The notes beneath the pieces were generated by a model, which worked only from the letters and a program-made list of their open reading frames with translations, did no database searches and was not told where the DNA came from. This document shows positions 1 to 7,382 of a stretch of DNA of 64,000 bases, piece after piece. Source of the stretch: Terriglobia bacterium (GTDB taxonomy: Bacteria; Acidobacteriota; Terriglobia; Bryobacterales; Bryobacteraceae); the NCBI GenBank assembly GCA_020073445.1, contig JAIQFE010000030.1, forward strand, positions 1-64,000, given 5' to 3'. Both the position numbers and the translations under genes were made by a program. The first letter of the stretch is position 1. Every line of letters starts with the position of its first letter.

Positions 1-80
1 ATGTTGGGGTTCTGTTCGGTGGCGAGCCGGCGGAACTGCTGCACGGCCCGTTGCTGGTCGATCTGGTATCTTCTCTTCAT
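1..80 (-). CDS. N-terminal end of an unrecognised protein (partial)
   Basis: An ATG at 78-80 on the minus strand is preceded by a good ribosome-binding site (AAGGAG, about 8 bases upstream) and opens a frame that runs out of the window after 26 codons. The visible peptide begins MKRRYQIDQQRAVQQFRR and is basic and glutamine-rich. It lies just downstream of the truncated transposase on the same strand. No family can be named from so short a piece. Confidence 0.5.
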   Translation of the reverse strand, partial: MKRRYQIDQQRAVQQFRRLATEQNPN

Positions 81-151
81 AGCGACTCTCTCCTTTTTCT
101 TGGCAGAAAAACTACCCAGAGGCGTTCACTCCTCCAGGTTTGAGAGTCGCT
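81..151. repeat. 10-bp perfect inverted repeat between transposase remnant and next gene
   Basis: AGCGACTCTC at 81-90 and GAGAGTCGCT at 142-151 are exact reverse complements separated by 51 bases. One arm covers the ribosome-binding-site-to-start region of the minus-strand gene at 1-80, and the other abuts the stop codon of the transposase remnant. It could be a hairpin that masks the downstream start, or a trace of the event that cut the transposase. The sequence does not decide between these. Confidence 0.45.
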
Positions 152-813
152 TACTTTCTACGAACTAACGGGCATGCTCCGTCCGAGTACAGGGCGGACT
201 TAGGTTCGACGTTCTCACGGACCAAAGCCTGAAGCTGTTTCTTCTTTCGACGATCCACGACGGTAGCGCGGACCTTGCCACCACGTTCCAGAACAGCGGC
301 CACGATAGCCTTGCCCATCGGTCCACGCCGTCCCTGGATCTTGCGGGCCTTTACATCGGCGTGCATGTTGCGGGCTTTCCCGCCGATGAAGGTTTCGTCT
401 ACTTCGACTTCGCCCGAAAGCTTGCCGCCAGTCTGAGTGTCTTGCAGGGCAAGCCGAACCCTGTGCAGCATGTGCCAAGCGCATTTCTGAGTGATACCCA
501 AGCTGCGGTGAAGCTCCCACGAACTAACCCCATTCTTCATATTGGTCTGCATCCAGATCGCAGTAAGCCACTTATCCAGACCAAGCGCAGAATCTTCCAT
601 GATGGTCCCGACCTTCACGGAGAATTGCGCTTTAGGATGCCGAGTCTTGCACTGCCAGACGCGACGCGCGGGGATGTAGGACACGTCAGCACGACCACAG
701 GTGGGGCAAGTTACACCGTTGGGCCAGCGACGCGCGACAAGGTAGGCAACGCAGTTATCGGCGTCGGAAAAGTAGAGGATTGCGTCTTGCAAAGTCTTTG
801 GTTCGGTTGCCAT
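151..813 (-). pseudogene. C-terminally truncated IS1595-family (ISXO2-like) transposase
   Basis: The 220-residue product has the N-terminal zinc-ribbon start CPTCG (near residues 36-40), the helical segment typical of ISXO2-like transposases, and the DDE-type core with DETFIGG and later LYSDG, which carry the first two acidic residues. IS1595 transposases are usually about 300 residues. Here the frame stops about 10 residues after the second aspartate, so the third catalytic residue and the C-terminal region are missing. Clear terminal inverted repeats bounding an intact element were not found. It should be inactive unless rescued in trans. The gene beside it on the right is also broken, so this looks like a decaying accessory segment. 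Confidence 0.85.
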
Positions 814-944
814 GAACCAATTATGAGGCTAAAAGTCTGATGAGTCAAGCATATTCTTGCCAAAAGAATCGTAGCCCCTCAGTTGAAACGATGTATACTC
901 AGCTCTCACTATGAGGTAGCGATTTAGGTTCAGGAAGGGTATTC

Positions 945-2343
945 GTGAAACTCAAGACAGTCTTTGCATTTGCCGTAAGTGTCGCTTTAGCTGGGAGGGC
1001 AGCCAACGCACAAGCATTACCGAACTTGTTGCCCTTGCCCAATGCAAGCGGCTTGCTGGAAACGTACAACATCCACGATGCGCCCATCAGCCTGAAGGGA
1101 GCTCTTTTTTCAATCCCTGGGAACGAACGGCCGCTCTTGCTCGACGTGCCACCTGCCAGGCGAGGGCTGGAGCGTGTCCGCCAGCGAGATCCAGCTGCGC
1201 TTTCTGCTCACCCGCGGCCTGGACCCTATTTTTCGAACCAACGACGGCTCGAATTGCGATCACAACATCGATACCTCGACTTTTGAAGGGCGTCGCCGGG
1301 CTTACAGCCTATAACTAAGCCGGGGCCTTATACGGGTTTCTTTGCCAGTGCCCTCCGACGCCGAATTCACGGTGCAGAGCGTCGACAACCCGTACGGATG
1401 CAGCGAGACTTCGACGGTTTCGGTTTACCGCCGCCCGCTGCCGGCTACAAACCTGAATGCCCTTAGTACTGTTATGTGGGACGGGCGCGAATCATCGCTC
1501 CAGACCAACACGACCCCCATTAACTCGATCAACTATCCACAGTCTTTGTTGGCAAACCTGGCCCACCAGGCCATGGACGCGACCACCGGGCATGCCCAGG
1601 GTGCGGTGCCCTCCAACGCGCAGATTCAGGAGATCGTCGATTTCGAAACATCTCTGCGCACCGCGCAGACAATCGACTTCCGGGCGGGTTCCCTCACGGC
1701 AGGCGGCGCGGAGGGCGGTTCTGTCCCTCTGGCGTCGCAGCCATTCTTTATCGGAATCAATGATTCCTTCCCGTCAAGTTTTGGGTTTAATCCCGCGGGA
1801 GCGCCCTTCAATCCGGCGATCTTCAACTTGTTCAGCGCCTGGGCAAACTCGCGGTCGGCACATCGGGCCAGCATTGCGCGGGGTGAAGCCATATTCAACT
1901 CCAAAGCGATTACCATCTCCGGCGTGAACGGCATTAACGATGTACCCGGTCTCCCGGCGTCCTTTTCAGGGACATGTGGAACCTGCCATGACTCTCCCAA
2001 TGTTGGCAATCATTCGGTTTCCGCGCCGTTGAACATTGGTGTCACTGACGTATCGAACCCGCTGAACGTCAAGTAGCTTCCAGTGTTCACCTTGGTGAAC
2101 AAGACGACCAACGCAACCGTGCAGACCACCGATCCGGGGCGCGCGCTCATCACGGGGAAGTGGGCCGATATCGGAAAGCTTAAGGGTCCGATTCTCCGCG
2201 GACTTGCCAGCCGGGCACCCTATTTTCACAATGGGTCCGCCGGCGCTCTCACGGATGTCCTTGACTTCTACGAAAAACGGTTTAACGTTTTCTTCACCGA
2301 TCAGGAGAAGAGCGATATGATCGCATTTCTCAACGCACTCTAG
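945..2343 (+). pseudogene. Di-heme cytochrome c / cytochrome c peroxidase-like protein, disrupted
   Basis: A GTG start at 945 opens a signal peptide (KTVFAFAVSVALAGRAANAQA). The reading frame shifts in a T6 run at 1105-1110; the next frame gives GTNGRSCSTCHLPGEGW, with the first CxxCH heme motif. An in-frame TAA at 1312-1314 follows, then a long stretch with the second heme motif (CGTCHDSPNVG, near 1975). An in-frame TAG at 2074-2076 interrupts again, after which the C-terminus (LITGKWADIGKLKGPILRG, RAPYFHNGSAG) continues to 2343. Joined, the pieces give a normal-length exported di-heme protein of the MauG/peroxidase superfamily. Three independent lesions argue for a real pseudogene. Sequencing error would have to strike three times. 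Confidence 0.85.
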
Positions 2344-2359
2344 TTGCGAGCAGATGGTG

Positions 2360-2821
2360 CTATAGCCATCGGCGCACGCGCGATTGGTACGCGACGAACT
2401 CGCGCGCGAAGAGAAGCGTAAGCGCCTGTTCCTCCGGCACGATCTGGAAACGGCTTATGTAGACGACGAATACGGGAAGAAACAGGAAGGTAAGCCAATT
2501 GGATAAGAAGATTGCCCAAGCGGTCAAGACCAGCAGAAGACCCAGGTACATCGGGTTGCGGGTAATCTTGTAGATCCCCCAGCTTACTAGCGAAGAAGAG
2601 GCTTCGGGTTTGGTGGGATTTAGCGTTGTTCGGGCCCGGCGGAATGTCACGACGCCCAAAATCGCAACTATGAGACCGATGGCAGCGAGACCACCGGCAA
2701 GCAGGTCACCCGCCGAAAAGACGAAGGCCAAGCCCGGCGCGTACCGCGATGCGAGCCACATCAATGCCGCAGTCGCCAAAGCTATCGCGGGCGGCGGAAC
2801 CTTCAATTCAAGAACGCGCAT
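2360..2821 (-). CDS. Isoprenylcysteine carboxyl methyltransferase-like (ICMT/PEMT) membrane protein
   Basis: The protein of about 153 residues has four hydrophobic segments and the ICMT-type C-terminal signature: GIYKITRNPMYLG, then an EE pair (VPEEQAL), then F..Y....RRWL at the end. Such proteins are SAM-dependent methyltransferases embedded in the inner membrane; the bacterial substrate is rarely known. I chose the ATG at 2821 because GAGGGGAG lies just upstream; an in-frame start 57 bases further up gives an unlikely polar extension. It is convergent with the cytochrome pseudogene. Confidence 0.8.
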   Translation of the reverse strand: MRVLELKVPPPAIALATAALMWLASRYAPGLAFVFSAGDLLAGGLAAIGLIVAILGVVTFRRARTTLNPTKPEASSSLVSWGIYKITRNPMYLGLLLVLTAWAIFLSNWLTFLFLPVFVVYISRFQIVPEEQALTLLFAREFVAYQSRVRRWL

Positions 2822-3150
2822 CACACTCCCCTCAGGATTACCGCATCCGGCTGGTCCTGGTTCCGTTTTAGATCGCACCCAACGTTAACACGGAAGCGAG
2901 TGGCACAACGCGGGAAGTCGGTGGGGACCCGCCTGGAAAGCAACATTCATCCTAGTACCCGGCAGAAAATCAAATTCCACAGCGCTGGCCGGTCCTCGGG
3001 AGACGCCGGCAAACACGCTTCTTTCGAAAGGTCTCTGGCTTGCTCATCCCCCTGGTGATCGAGCATCGTAATCCAGTTTAGTGGGTTCTCCGTGCAGATC
3101 GTGCGCGCAAGAAGTGGGCCGGTACTGTAGTTTTGACCGTTCAAGCCCTA
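2822..3150. other. Gap without a supported gene
   Basis: Short open frames exist on both strands here, but none has a convincing ribosome-binding site, codon pattern or recognisable product. The stretch should contain the promoter of the minus-strand methyltransferase-like gene. No repeat or RNA-like structure stood out. Confidence 0.5.
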
Positions 3151-3387
3151 ATGTCCTCACTATGCAAGACGGCGGAAATACTCAAGGCGCGAGTACGCGC
3201 CGAACTGAGGGTCTATGCCGATGCCATAGCCGTCCTCCAGAACCATTCGATAGCGGCCCTGGCAGCATTGGACGACCCGAGGGAAAGTTTCCAGAAGGCT
3301 CACGAACTGGCCGAGCACGCCAGACTCGCCTACCTCGCGTCCCGCAGAAAGCTCAATGAGCACATTGCCTCTCACGGCTGCGATTAA
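3151..3387 (+). CDS. Small unknown helical protein (first of a related pair)
   Basis: The product of about 78 residues is predicted to be almost entirely alpha-helical and ends in LNEHIASHGCD. I chose ATG 3151; an in-frame TTG 18 bases upstream is possible. No clear ribosome-binding site is seen. The next gene, 28 bases downstream, encodes a protein of similar size and helical pattern that also contains an EHGCD motif, so the two look like diverged duplicates. Function is unknown. The shared histidine-glycine-cysteine motif might bind metal or matter for a disulfide, but that is a guess. Confidence 0.5.
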   Translation: MSSLCKTAEILKARVRAELRVYADAIAVLQNHSIAALAALDDPRESFQKAHELAEHARLAYLASRRKLNEHIASHGCD

Positions 3388-3415
3388 GATTACCGCTTTC
3401 GGGCCTCATGGTACT

Positions 3416-3682
3416 ATGTGGCCAATGGAACATTGCGCGGAGCGAGATAAGCTGAAGGGCGAAGCTGCGCAAGCATTGAAAGACATCATAAATTTCACGG
3501 ATCGACTCCTTAAGGCGGTCAGCACCCTGGAGCCTTGTGGGTCCCTCACTCCGCTGGATAAGGACCTGGAGAACGCTGTGGGAAGCAAGGAACGGGCGTT
3601 CGGCGCGCTCGCACAGCATTGCAAGGAGCACGGCTGCGACGTTGTGACGGAACAAAAAATGGCTGACGCCATCGCGAAGTAG
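3416..3682 (+). CDS. Small unknown helical protein (second of a related pair)
   Basis: The product of about 88 residues starts MWPMEHCAERDKLKGEAAQA, is rich in charged helical segments, and carries HCKEHGCDVV about 15 residues before its end. This matches the last residues of the preceding gene product. An ATG at 3425 (MEHCAERD) is an alternative start. The close spacing to the upstream gene suggests co-transcription. The family is not recognised. Confidence 0.5.
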   Translation: MWPMEHCAERDKLKGEAAQALKDIINFTDRLLKAVSTLEPCGSLTPLDKDLENAVGSKERAFGALAQHCKEHGCDVVTEQKMADAIAK

Positions 3683-3868
3683 GGTTCGACCTACCCGACT
3701 CTCAGAGCCTCTCACTTCGCCCAAAGCGGGCGGATCGTCCGCAACAAGACGACACCAGACTGTTTCAGATTGCAACACGGTCCTTGAAGCTGAGCACTCA
3801 GCAAGACAGGAACGCCTGTAGAATCAATCGCATGTGTCTGGCATCCCTCGTGCTTCTGTCTTATTGCC

Positions 3869-4480
3869 ATGACGACGATCCATGCAGCGGACGGGCCCGC
3901 CGAAGTCAGGGTTGAGACCATGGGGAACATCCACAACGAGATCGTTGGCACAATCCTCAATATCTCGCATGGAGCCATTCACGTAAAGGTTCCAGAATTC
4001 CTGCCTGCCAAACCGGTCCGGGTATGGTTTTCCGAGGACTGCCATAACGACGGGCAAGTCATCTTCTGCCGTGCTGAGAAGGATGCCTACCGCACAGGAA
4101 TCCACTTTCCGCCCGATCCCAGGCACCATAAGCGATCAGAGCTTCGGATTCCGCTCACCAATCAGCCGGCGGTAATCTCTCACCTCGAAGGCGGGACAGG
4201 AATGAGATACGACGCCCAAGCCATCGACATCTCGCGCTCGGGCTTGGGCCTTTTAGTCGAGCGACACTTTACAGTCGATACTTGGGTTAAAGTTGAGCTC
4301 GGATTTGCGATAGCCTTCGGTGAGGTCATGTATTCAAAGCCGACGGAGTCCGGCGTGTACCGCGTCGGGCTGCGTGTGGAGACCTTGCTCATGCGCGAGG
4401 GCGCACAGGGGCAAAGCTTCGAGATGGCAGAGTGGCCTTCTTTCTCTGAACTACGGTCTGAAACGACGGGTCGGGCCTGA
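3869..4480 (+). CDS. Tandem PilZ-domain protein, probable c-di-GMP receptor
   Basis: The 203-residue protein has two PilZ-like beta-barrel units. The C-terminal one carries the c-di-GMP-binding signature: R89-x-x-x-R93 followed by D120-I-S-x-x-G125. The N-terminal one (about residues 12-80) has the barrel pattern, with VGTILNISHGAIHV and a YRTGIHF strand, but lacks the arginine motif, so it is probably structural. Architectures of this kind act as cytoplasmic c-di-GMP effectors for motility, adhesion or polysaccharide export, but no partner gene is adjacent. The gene is monocistronic and ends inside a strong terminator. Confidence 0.85.
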   Translation: MTTIHAADGPAEVRVETMGNIHNEIVGTILNISHGAIHVKVPEFLPAKPVRVWFSEDCHNDGQVIFCRAEKDAYRTGIHFPPDPRHHKRSELRIPLTNQPAVISHLEGGTGMRYDAQAIDISRSGLGLLVERHFTVDTWVKVELGFAIAFGEVMYSKPTESGVYRVGLRVETLLMREGAQGQSFEMAEWPSFSELRSETTGRA

Positions 4481-4503
4481 GGTTAGGCCCGGCCCGATTT
4501 TTT
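4467..4503 (+). terminator. Rho-independent terminator of the PilZ gene
   Basis: A 12-bp GC-rich stem (4467-4478 with 4485-4496, one mismatch) closes a 6-base loop and is followed almost at once by six T residues (4498-4503). The stop codon of the PilZ gene lies in the 5' arm and loop. Confidence 0.9.
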
Positions 4504-4713
4504 GCGCAGTCTTCAGCAGCTCTTTAGTTTTCGCGCTGGCCAATCCGACGAACGAGCTTCTTGATCACTTTCTTCACTGGCCGCTGCCGAGGCCAGCCAA
4601 CACCCCTGCAACACGACTCTCTTGAAGTCCTTTCGGCCATTCGGTGTAAGAGGAAAGCGAAAAGCGCGGCATTCTGCCATTGACAAGCGGATGTTCCTGA
4701 GTTAGTGTGTATA

Positions 4714-4741
4714 TTACACGAACAGTTCGTGTTCATATAAC
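4714..4741 (+). promoter_or_regulatory. Candidate promoter of the NrtR-like operon
   Basis: TTACAC (4714-4719) and TATAAC (4736-4741) are separated by 16 bases, a plausible sigma-70-type promoter. The palindrome described next fills the spacer and overlaps the -35 hexamer. A TTGACA at 4680-4685 is a better -35 match, but no -10 lies at a suitable distance from it. Confidence 0.5.
4716..4732. promoter_or_regulatory. Perfect 17-bp palindrome, candidate operator
   Basis: ACACGAAC-A-GTTCGTGT is a perfect inverted repeat with an 8-bp arm and a single central base. It sits 51 bases before the ATG of a NUDIX-winged-helix regulator and between candidate promoter hexamers. The position fits an autoregulatory operator where a bound dimer blocks RNA polymerase. 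The sequence differs from NrtR boxes I know from other phyla, so the link to the regulator is an inference from position. Confidence 0.65.
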
Positions 4742-4783
4742 ACTAATGGGAGCAGGCTTCCCATTCTGGCTCGGGAGGTTGTG

Positions 4784-5473
4784 ATGCCTTACACATACGA
4801 ATACCCGCGGGCAGCGCTGACGGTGGACTGCGTCGTCTTCGGGCTCGACGAGCAAGAGCTGAAAGTCATGTTGATCCAACGCGGATTGCCGCCGTTTGAG
4901 GGCAAGTGGGCGCTGCCCGGGGGATTCGTGCGGCTGGAGGAGACTCTCGATGAGGCGGCCCGCCGGGAACTGCAAGAGGAAACCGGGCTGACCAAGATCT
5001 TCCTGGAGCAGCTCTATACGTTTTCCGAAGTCGATCGCGATCCTCGGGAGCGTGTGGTCTCGGTGGCCTACTATGCGCTCGTGAATTTGAGCGATCACAA
5101 AGTCCATGCAGCCACCGACGCCCGGGACGCGGCATGGTTCGGTGTACATGATGTGCCGAGCCTGGCTTTCGACCATGCCGGCATCCTGCAGATGGCGCTC
5201 GAGCGATTGCGCGCGAAACTTCGCTACGAGCCGGTTGGATTCGAGCTTCTGCCAAAGAAGTTCACGCTCTCCCAGCTTCAGCACCTTTATGAACTGGTTC
5301 TCGAACGCGAGATCGACAAGCGAAATTTCCGCAAGCGGGTGCTCGCCATGGACTTGCTCGAAGAGACCGACGAAGTGCAGCAGGACGTCGCCCACCGCGC
5401 GGCGAGGCTCTACCGGTTTGATGAGCGCAAATACAGGCGTTTGGTCAAGACCGGATTCCATTTTGAGTTGTAA
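4784..5473 (+). CDS. NUDIX-type transcriptional regulator (NrtR family)
   Basis: The 229-residue protein has an N-terminal NUDIX domain (about 9-145) and a C-terminal winged-helix domain (about 160-225, [13 protein letters not shown]...KRNFRKRVL), the NrtR architecture. NrtR proteins bind ADP-ribose or related NAD metabolites and release DNA. The NUDIX box at 47-69 fits the full consensus, including REL..EETG, so unlike many NrtRs it may still hydrolyse its ligand. ATG 4784 is chosen over GTG 4781 because GGGAGG lies 5 bases before it. The next gene, an NAD(P)H-dependent oxidoreductase, starts 11 bases downstream; no NAD-biosynthesis gene is nearby. Confidence 0.85.
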   Translation: MPYTYEYPRAALTVDCVVFGLDEQELKVMLIQRGLPPFEGKWALPGGFVRLEETLDEAARRELQEETGLTKIFLEQLYTFSEVDRDPRERVVSVAYYALVNLSDHKVHAATDARDAAWFGVHDVPSLAFDHAGILQMALERLRAKLRYEPVGFELLPKKFTLSQLQHLYELVLEREIDKRNFRKRVLAMDLLEETDEVQQDVAHRAARLYRFDERKYRRLVKTGFHFEL

Positions 5474-5484
5474 AAGGAAACGCT

Positions 5485-6540
5485 ATGCGAGCGATCGTGC
5501 AAAACAAATATGGCCCACCGGCCGACGTCTTGCGATTAGCGGAGATTCCGCGTCCGGCCATCGCGGAGGACGAAGTACTGGTGCGGGTTCGCGCGGCGGC
5601 CGTGCATGCCGACTTATGGCACGCGGTGACGGGCAGACCGTACTCCTGGCGATTTATGTTGGGCTGGCGCGCGCCGAAACGTCCGGTGCCGGGGACCGAT
5701 CTTGCGGGTGTGGTCGAATCCGTCGGAGCGCGGGTGACCCGATTCAAACCGGGCGACGAAGTCTTCGGTGAGACCTTGCGCAGTTTCGGCCTCAGCAACG
5801 GGGGCGCGTTTGCCGAATACGCGTCTGCACCCGAGCAGAGTCTCGCATTGAAGCCGCAGAACGTCACGTTCGAGCAGGCGTCATCGGTTCCTTCATCCGG
5901 TTACATCGCCTTTGCGAACCTGAAGCGGTTTGAGGGCAGCATGGAGGGCCAACGGGCGCTGGTGAATGGCGCGGGAGGAGGCGTAGGCACGATCGCTCTT
6001 CAGATGTTGAAGGCTCGCGGCGCGCATGTGACGGCCGTGGATGCGGAACCGAAGCTCGCCATGCTGCGATCGCTCGGCGCGGATGAAACGATCGACTATG
6101 CGCGAACGAACTTCCTCGAACATTCTCTCGATCAGGGCATCCAGTACGACCTCATCTTCGATATCGCCTCGAAGTTCTCACTTCAGGAATGCCGGCGCGC
6201 ACTCAAGCCCACCGGGCTTTTTGTCTGGATCGGCCACGAACATTATGGGCGCGCCAAGGGCGGCTCATTGCTCGGGCGAGGCTTCCCTCAGATGTTTCGC
6301 CTGATGGCGAGGAGTATATTCGGCGACCCGAATCTACCCAAGATGAAATTTCCCATGGTGATTCCGAGCCTGCAAGACGCGCTCGCGGCGATGCGGGATT
6401 TGATGGCCGAAGGAAAGCTCGTTCCCTACGTCGAAAAGGCGTATCCGCTCGAATCGGCGGCGGAGGCATTCCGCGTGTTAGAGGAAGGCAAGGTTCTTGG
6501 AAAGGTTGTCCTAGCACTGAATCAGGGAGACCAGCAATGA
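5485..6540 (+). CDS. Zinc-independent MDR oxidoreductase (quinone oxidoreductase-like)
   Basis: The 351-residue protein follows the medium-chain dehydrogenase fold: an N-terminal GroES-like half (PGTDLAGVVESVG, FKPGDEVFG) and a Rossmann half with NGAGGGVGT at 161-169. The cysteine and histidine ligands of zinc-type alcohol dehydrogenases are absent, which points to NAD(P)H:quinone oxidoreductase or enone reductase activity on an unknown substrate. A ribosome-binding site AAAGGAAA precedes the ATG. It is cotranscribed with the NrtR-like regulator and overlaps the next gene by four bases (ATGA). Confidence 0.85.
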   Translation: MRAIVQNKYGPPADVLRLAEIPRPAIAEDEVLVRVRAAAVHADLWHAVTGRPYSWRFMLGWRAPKRPVPGTDLAGVVESVGARVTRFKPGDEVFGETLRSFGLSNGGAFAEYASAPEQSLALKPQNVTFEQASSVPSSGYIAFANLKRFEGSMEGQRALVNGAGGGVGTIALQMLKARGAHVTAVDAEPKLAMLRSLGADETIDYARTNFLEHSLDQGIQYDLIFDIASKFSLQECRRALKPTGLFVWIGHEHYGRAKGGSLLGRGFPQMFRLMARSIFGDPNLPKMKFPMVIPSLQDALAAMRDLMAEGKLVPYVEKAYPLESAAEAFRVLEEGKVLGKVVLALNQGDQQ

Positions 6541-7355
6541 AGAAATCAAACGTCGTGTTGACTGTATTGGCTAGCCTGGCGTTTGTCGCCTCAGCCTGGC
6601 CCGAAACGCCCACACCTTCCAGCACTGCCGACATTTTGCAGCGGGCAAGGACCTACCAGCTCCAATTTCGAGCCGGCCGGTACGACGTCCTGCCCGGCTA
6701 TGTCGGCATGCTGGAAGAGGCGACGAATGCCCATCCTGAGGACGCTGATCTCTCGAACGCCATGGGCGTCGCTTACCTGGCCCAGGTGGTCGGCGTAATG
6801 CTGACGGGTGGGAAGCCCGCCGATGCCTGGACAGGCGTCCAGAAAGGATTACAAGCGCTCGAACACGCCATTGAGCTCAATCCGGATCACGCCGAGGCTC
6901 TCGCCACCCATGGCGGAGTGCAGGCCTTGATGGCGGCGTACCCACCGGCGGGGCCGCCGGCGGCAAAGGGCGTGGCTGAAATGAATCGCGCAGTGGAGCT
7001 CGCACCGGACTCGGTGCGTGTCCGCCTGGTGCGCGCATTCAATGGCCTCAACCTTCCGGACGCACTGCGCAACCACGCCGCGGAAGCCGAGGATCTGGAC
7101 TTCCTGATTAAGATGGCCGGGAAAAGCCGCCCGGGAGACTATGTGCACATCATGCGCGGAGACCTCTATTCCGAACTCGGCCAGCCCGATCTCGCAAGAA
7201 GCCAGTATGAAATTGCAAGCCAATCTGCATCGCCGGCCGCGGCGGAAGCCAGGAAGCGTTTGACCGCACTGGCCACGGGCGGCGTGGCTGTGACGGATAT
7301 CAAGAAGCTCCGCAGCGCCGCGGGCGCCCAGTGCGCGCTGTGCCACGGCAAATGA
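6537..7355 (+). CDS. Exported TPR protein with a terminal c-type heme motif
   Basis: The 272-residue protein starts with a signal peptide (KKSNVVLTVLASLAFVASAW). Its body is helical with TPR-like repeats (ALEHAIELNPDHAEALATHG; EMNRAVELAPDSVRVRLV; GDLYSELGQPDLARSQYEIA). It ends with CALCH at 266-270, two residues from the C-terminus: a single CxxCH heme-attachment motif on a tail. Export and CxxCH fit a periplasmic protein receiving covalent heme. The ATG overlaps the stop of the oxidoreductase gene, so the two are probably translated together. Whether heme is really attached is untested; CxxCH can also be a zinc or redox site. Confidence 0.75.
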   Translation: MKKSNVVLTVLASLAFVASAWPETPTPSSTADILQRARTYQLQFRAGRYDVLPGYVGMLEEATNAHPEDADLSNAMGVAYLAQVVGVMLTGGKPADAWTGVQKGLQALEHAIELNPDHAEALATHGGVQALMAAYPPAGPPAAKGVAEMNRAVELAPDSVRVRLVRAFNGLNLPDALRNHAAEAEDLDFLIKMAGKSRPGDYVHIMRGDLYSELGQPDLARSQYEIASQSASPAAAEARKRLTALATGGVAVTDIKKLRSAAGAQCALCHGK

Positions 7356-7382
7356 GGCTACGGTTCGTCCCGCGCCCCGATA

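Noticed and set aside
945-2343. Stop-codon readthrough or programmed frameshifting in the cytochrome c gene
   Set aside because: The lesions are one frameshift in a homopolymer plus a TAA and a TAG, with no SECIS-like or slippery-site context. Ordinary pseudogene decay explains all three.
4680-4685. TTGACA as the -35 of the NrtR-like operon
   Set aside because: The match is perfect but no -10 hexamer lies 15-19 bases downstream. The nearest AT-rich hexamer is 24 bases away.
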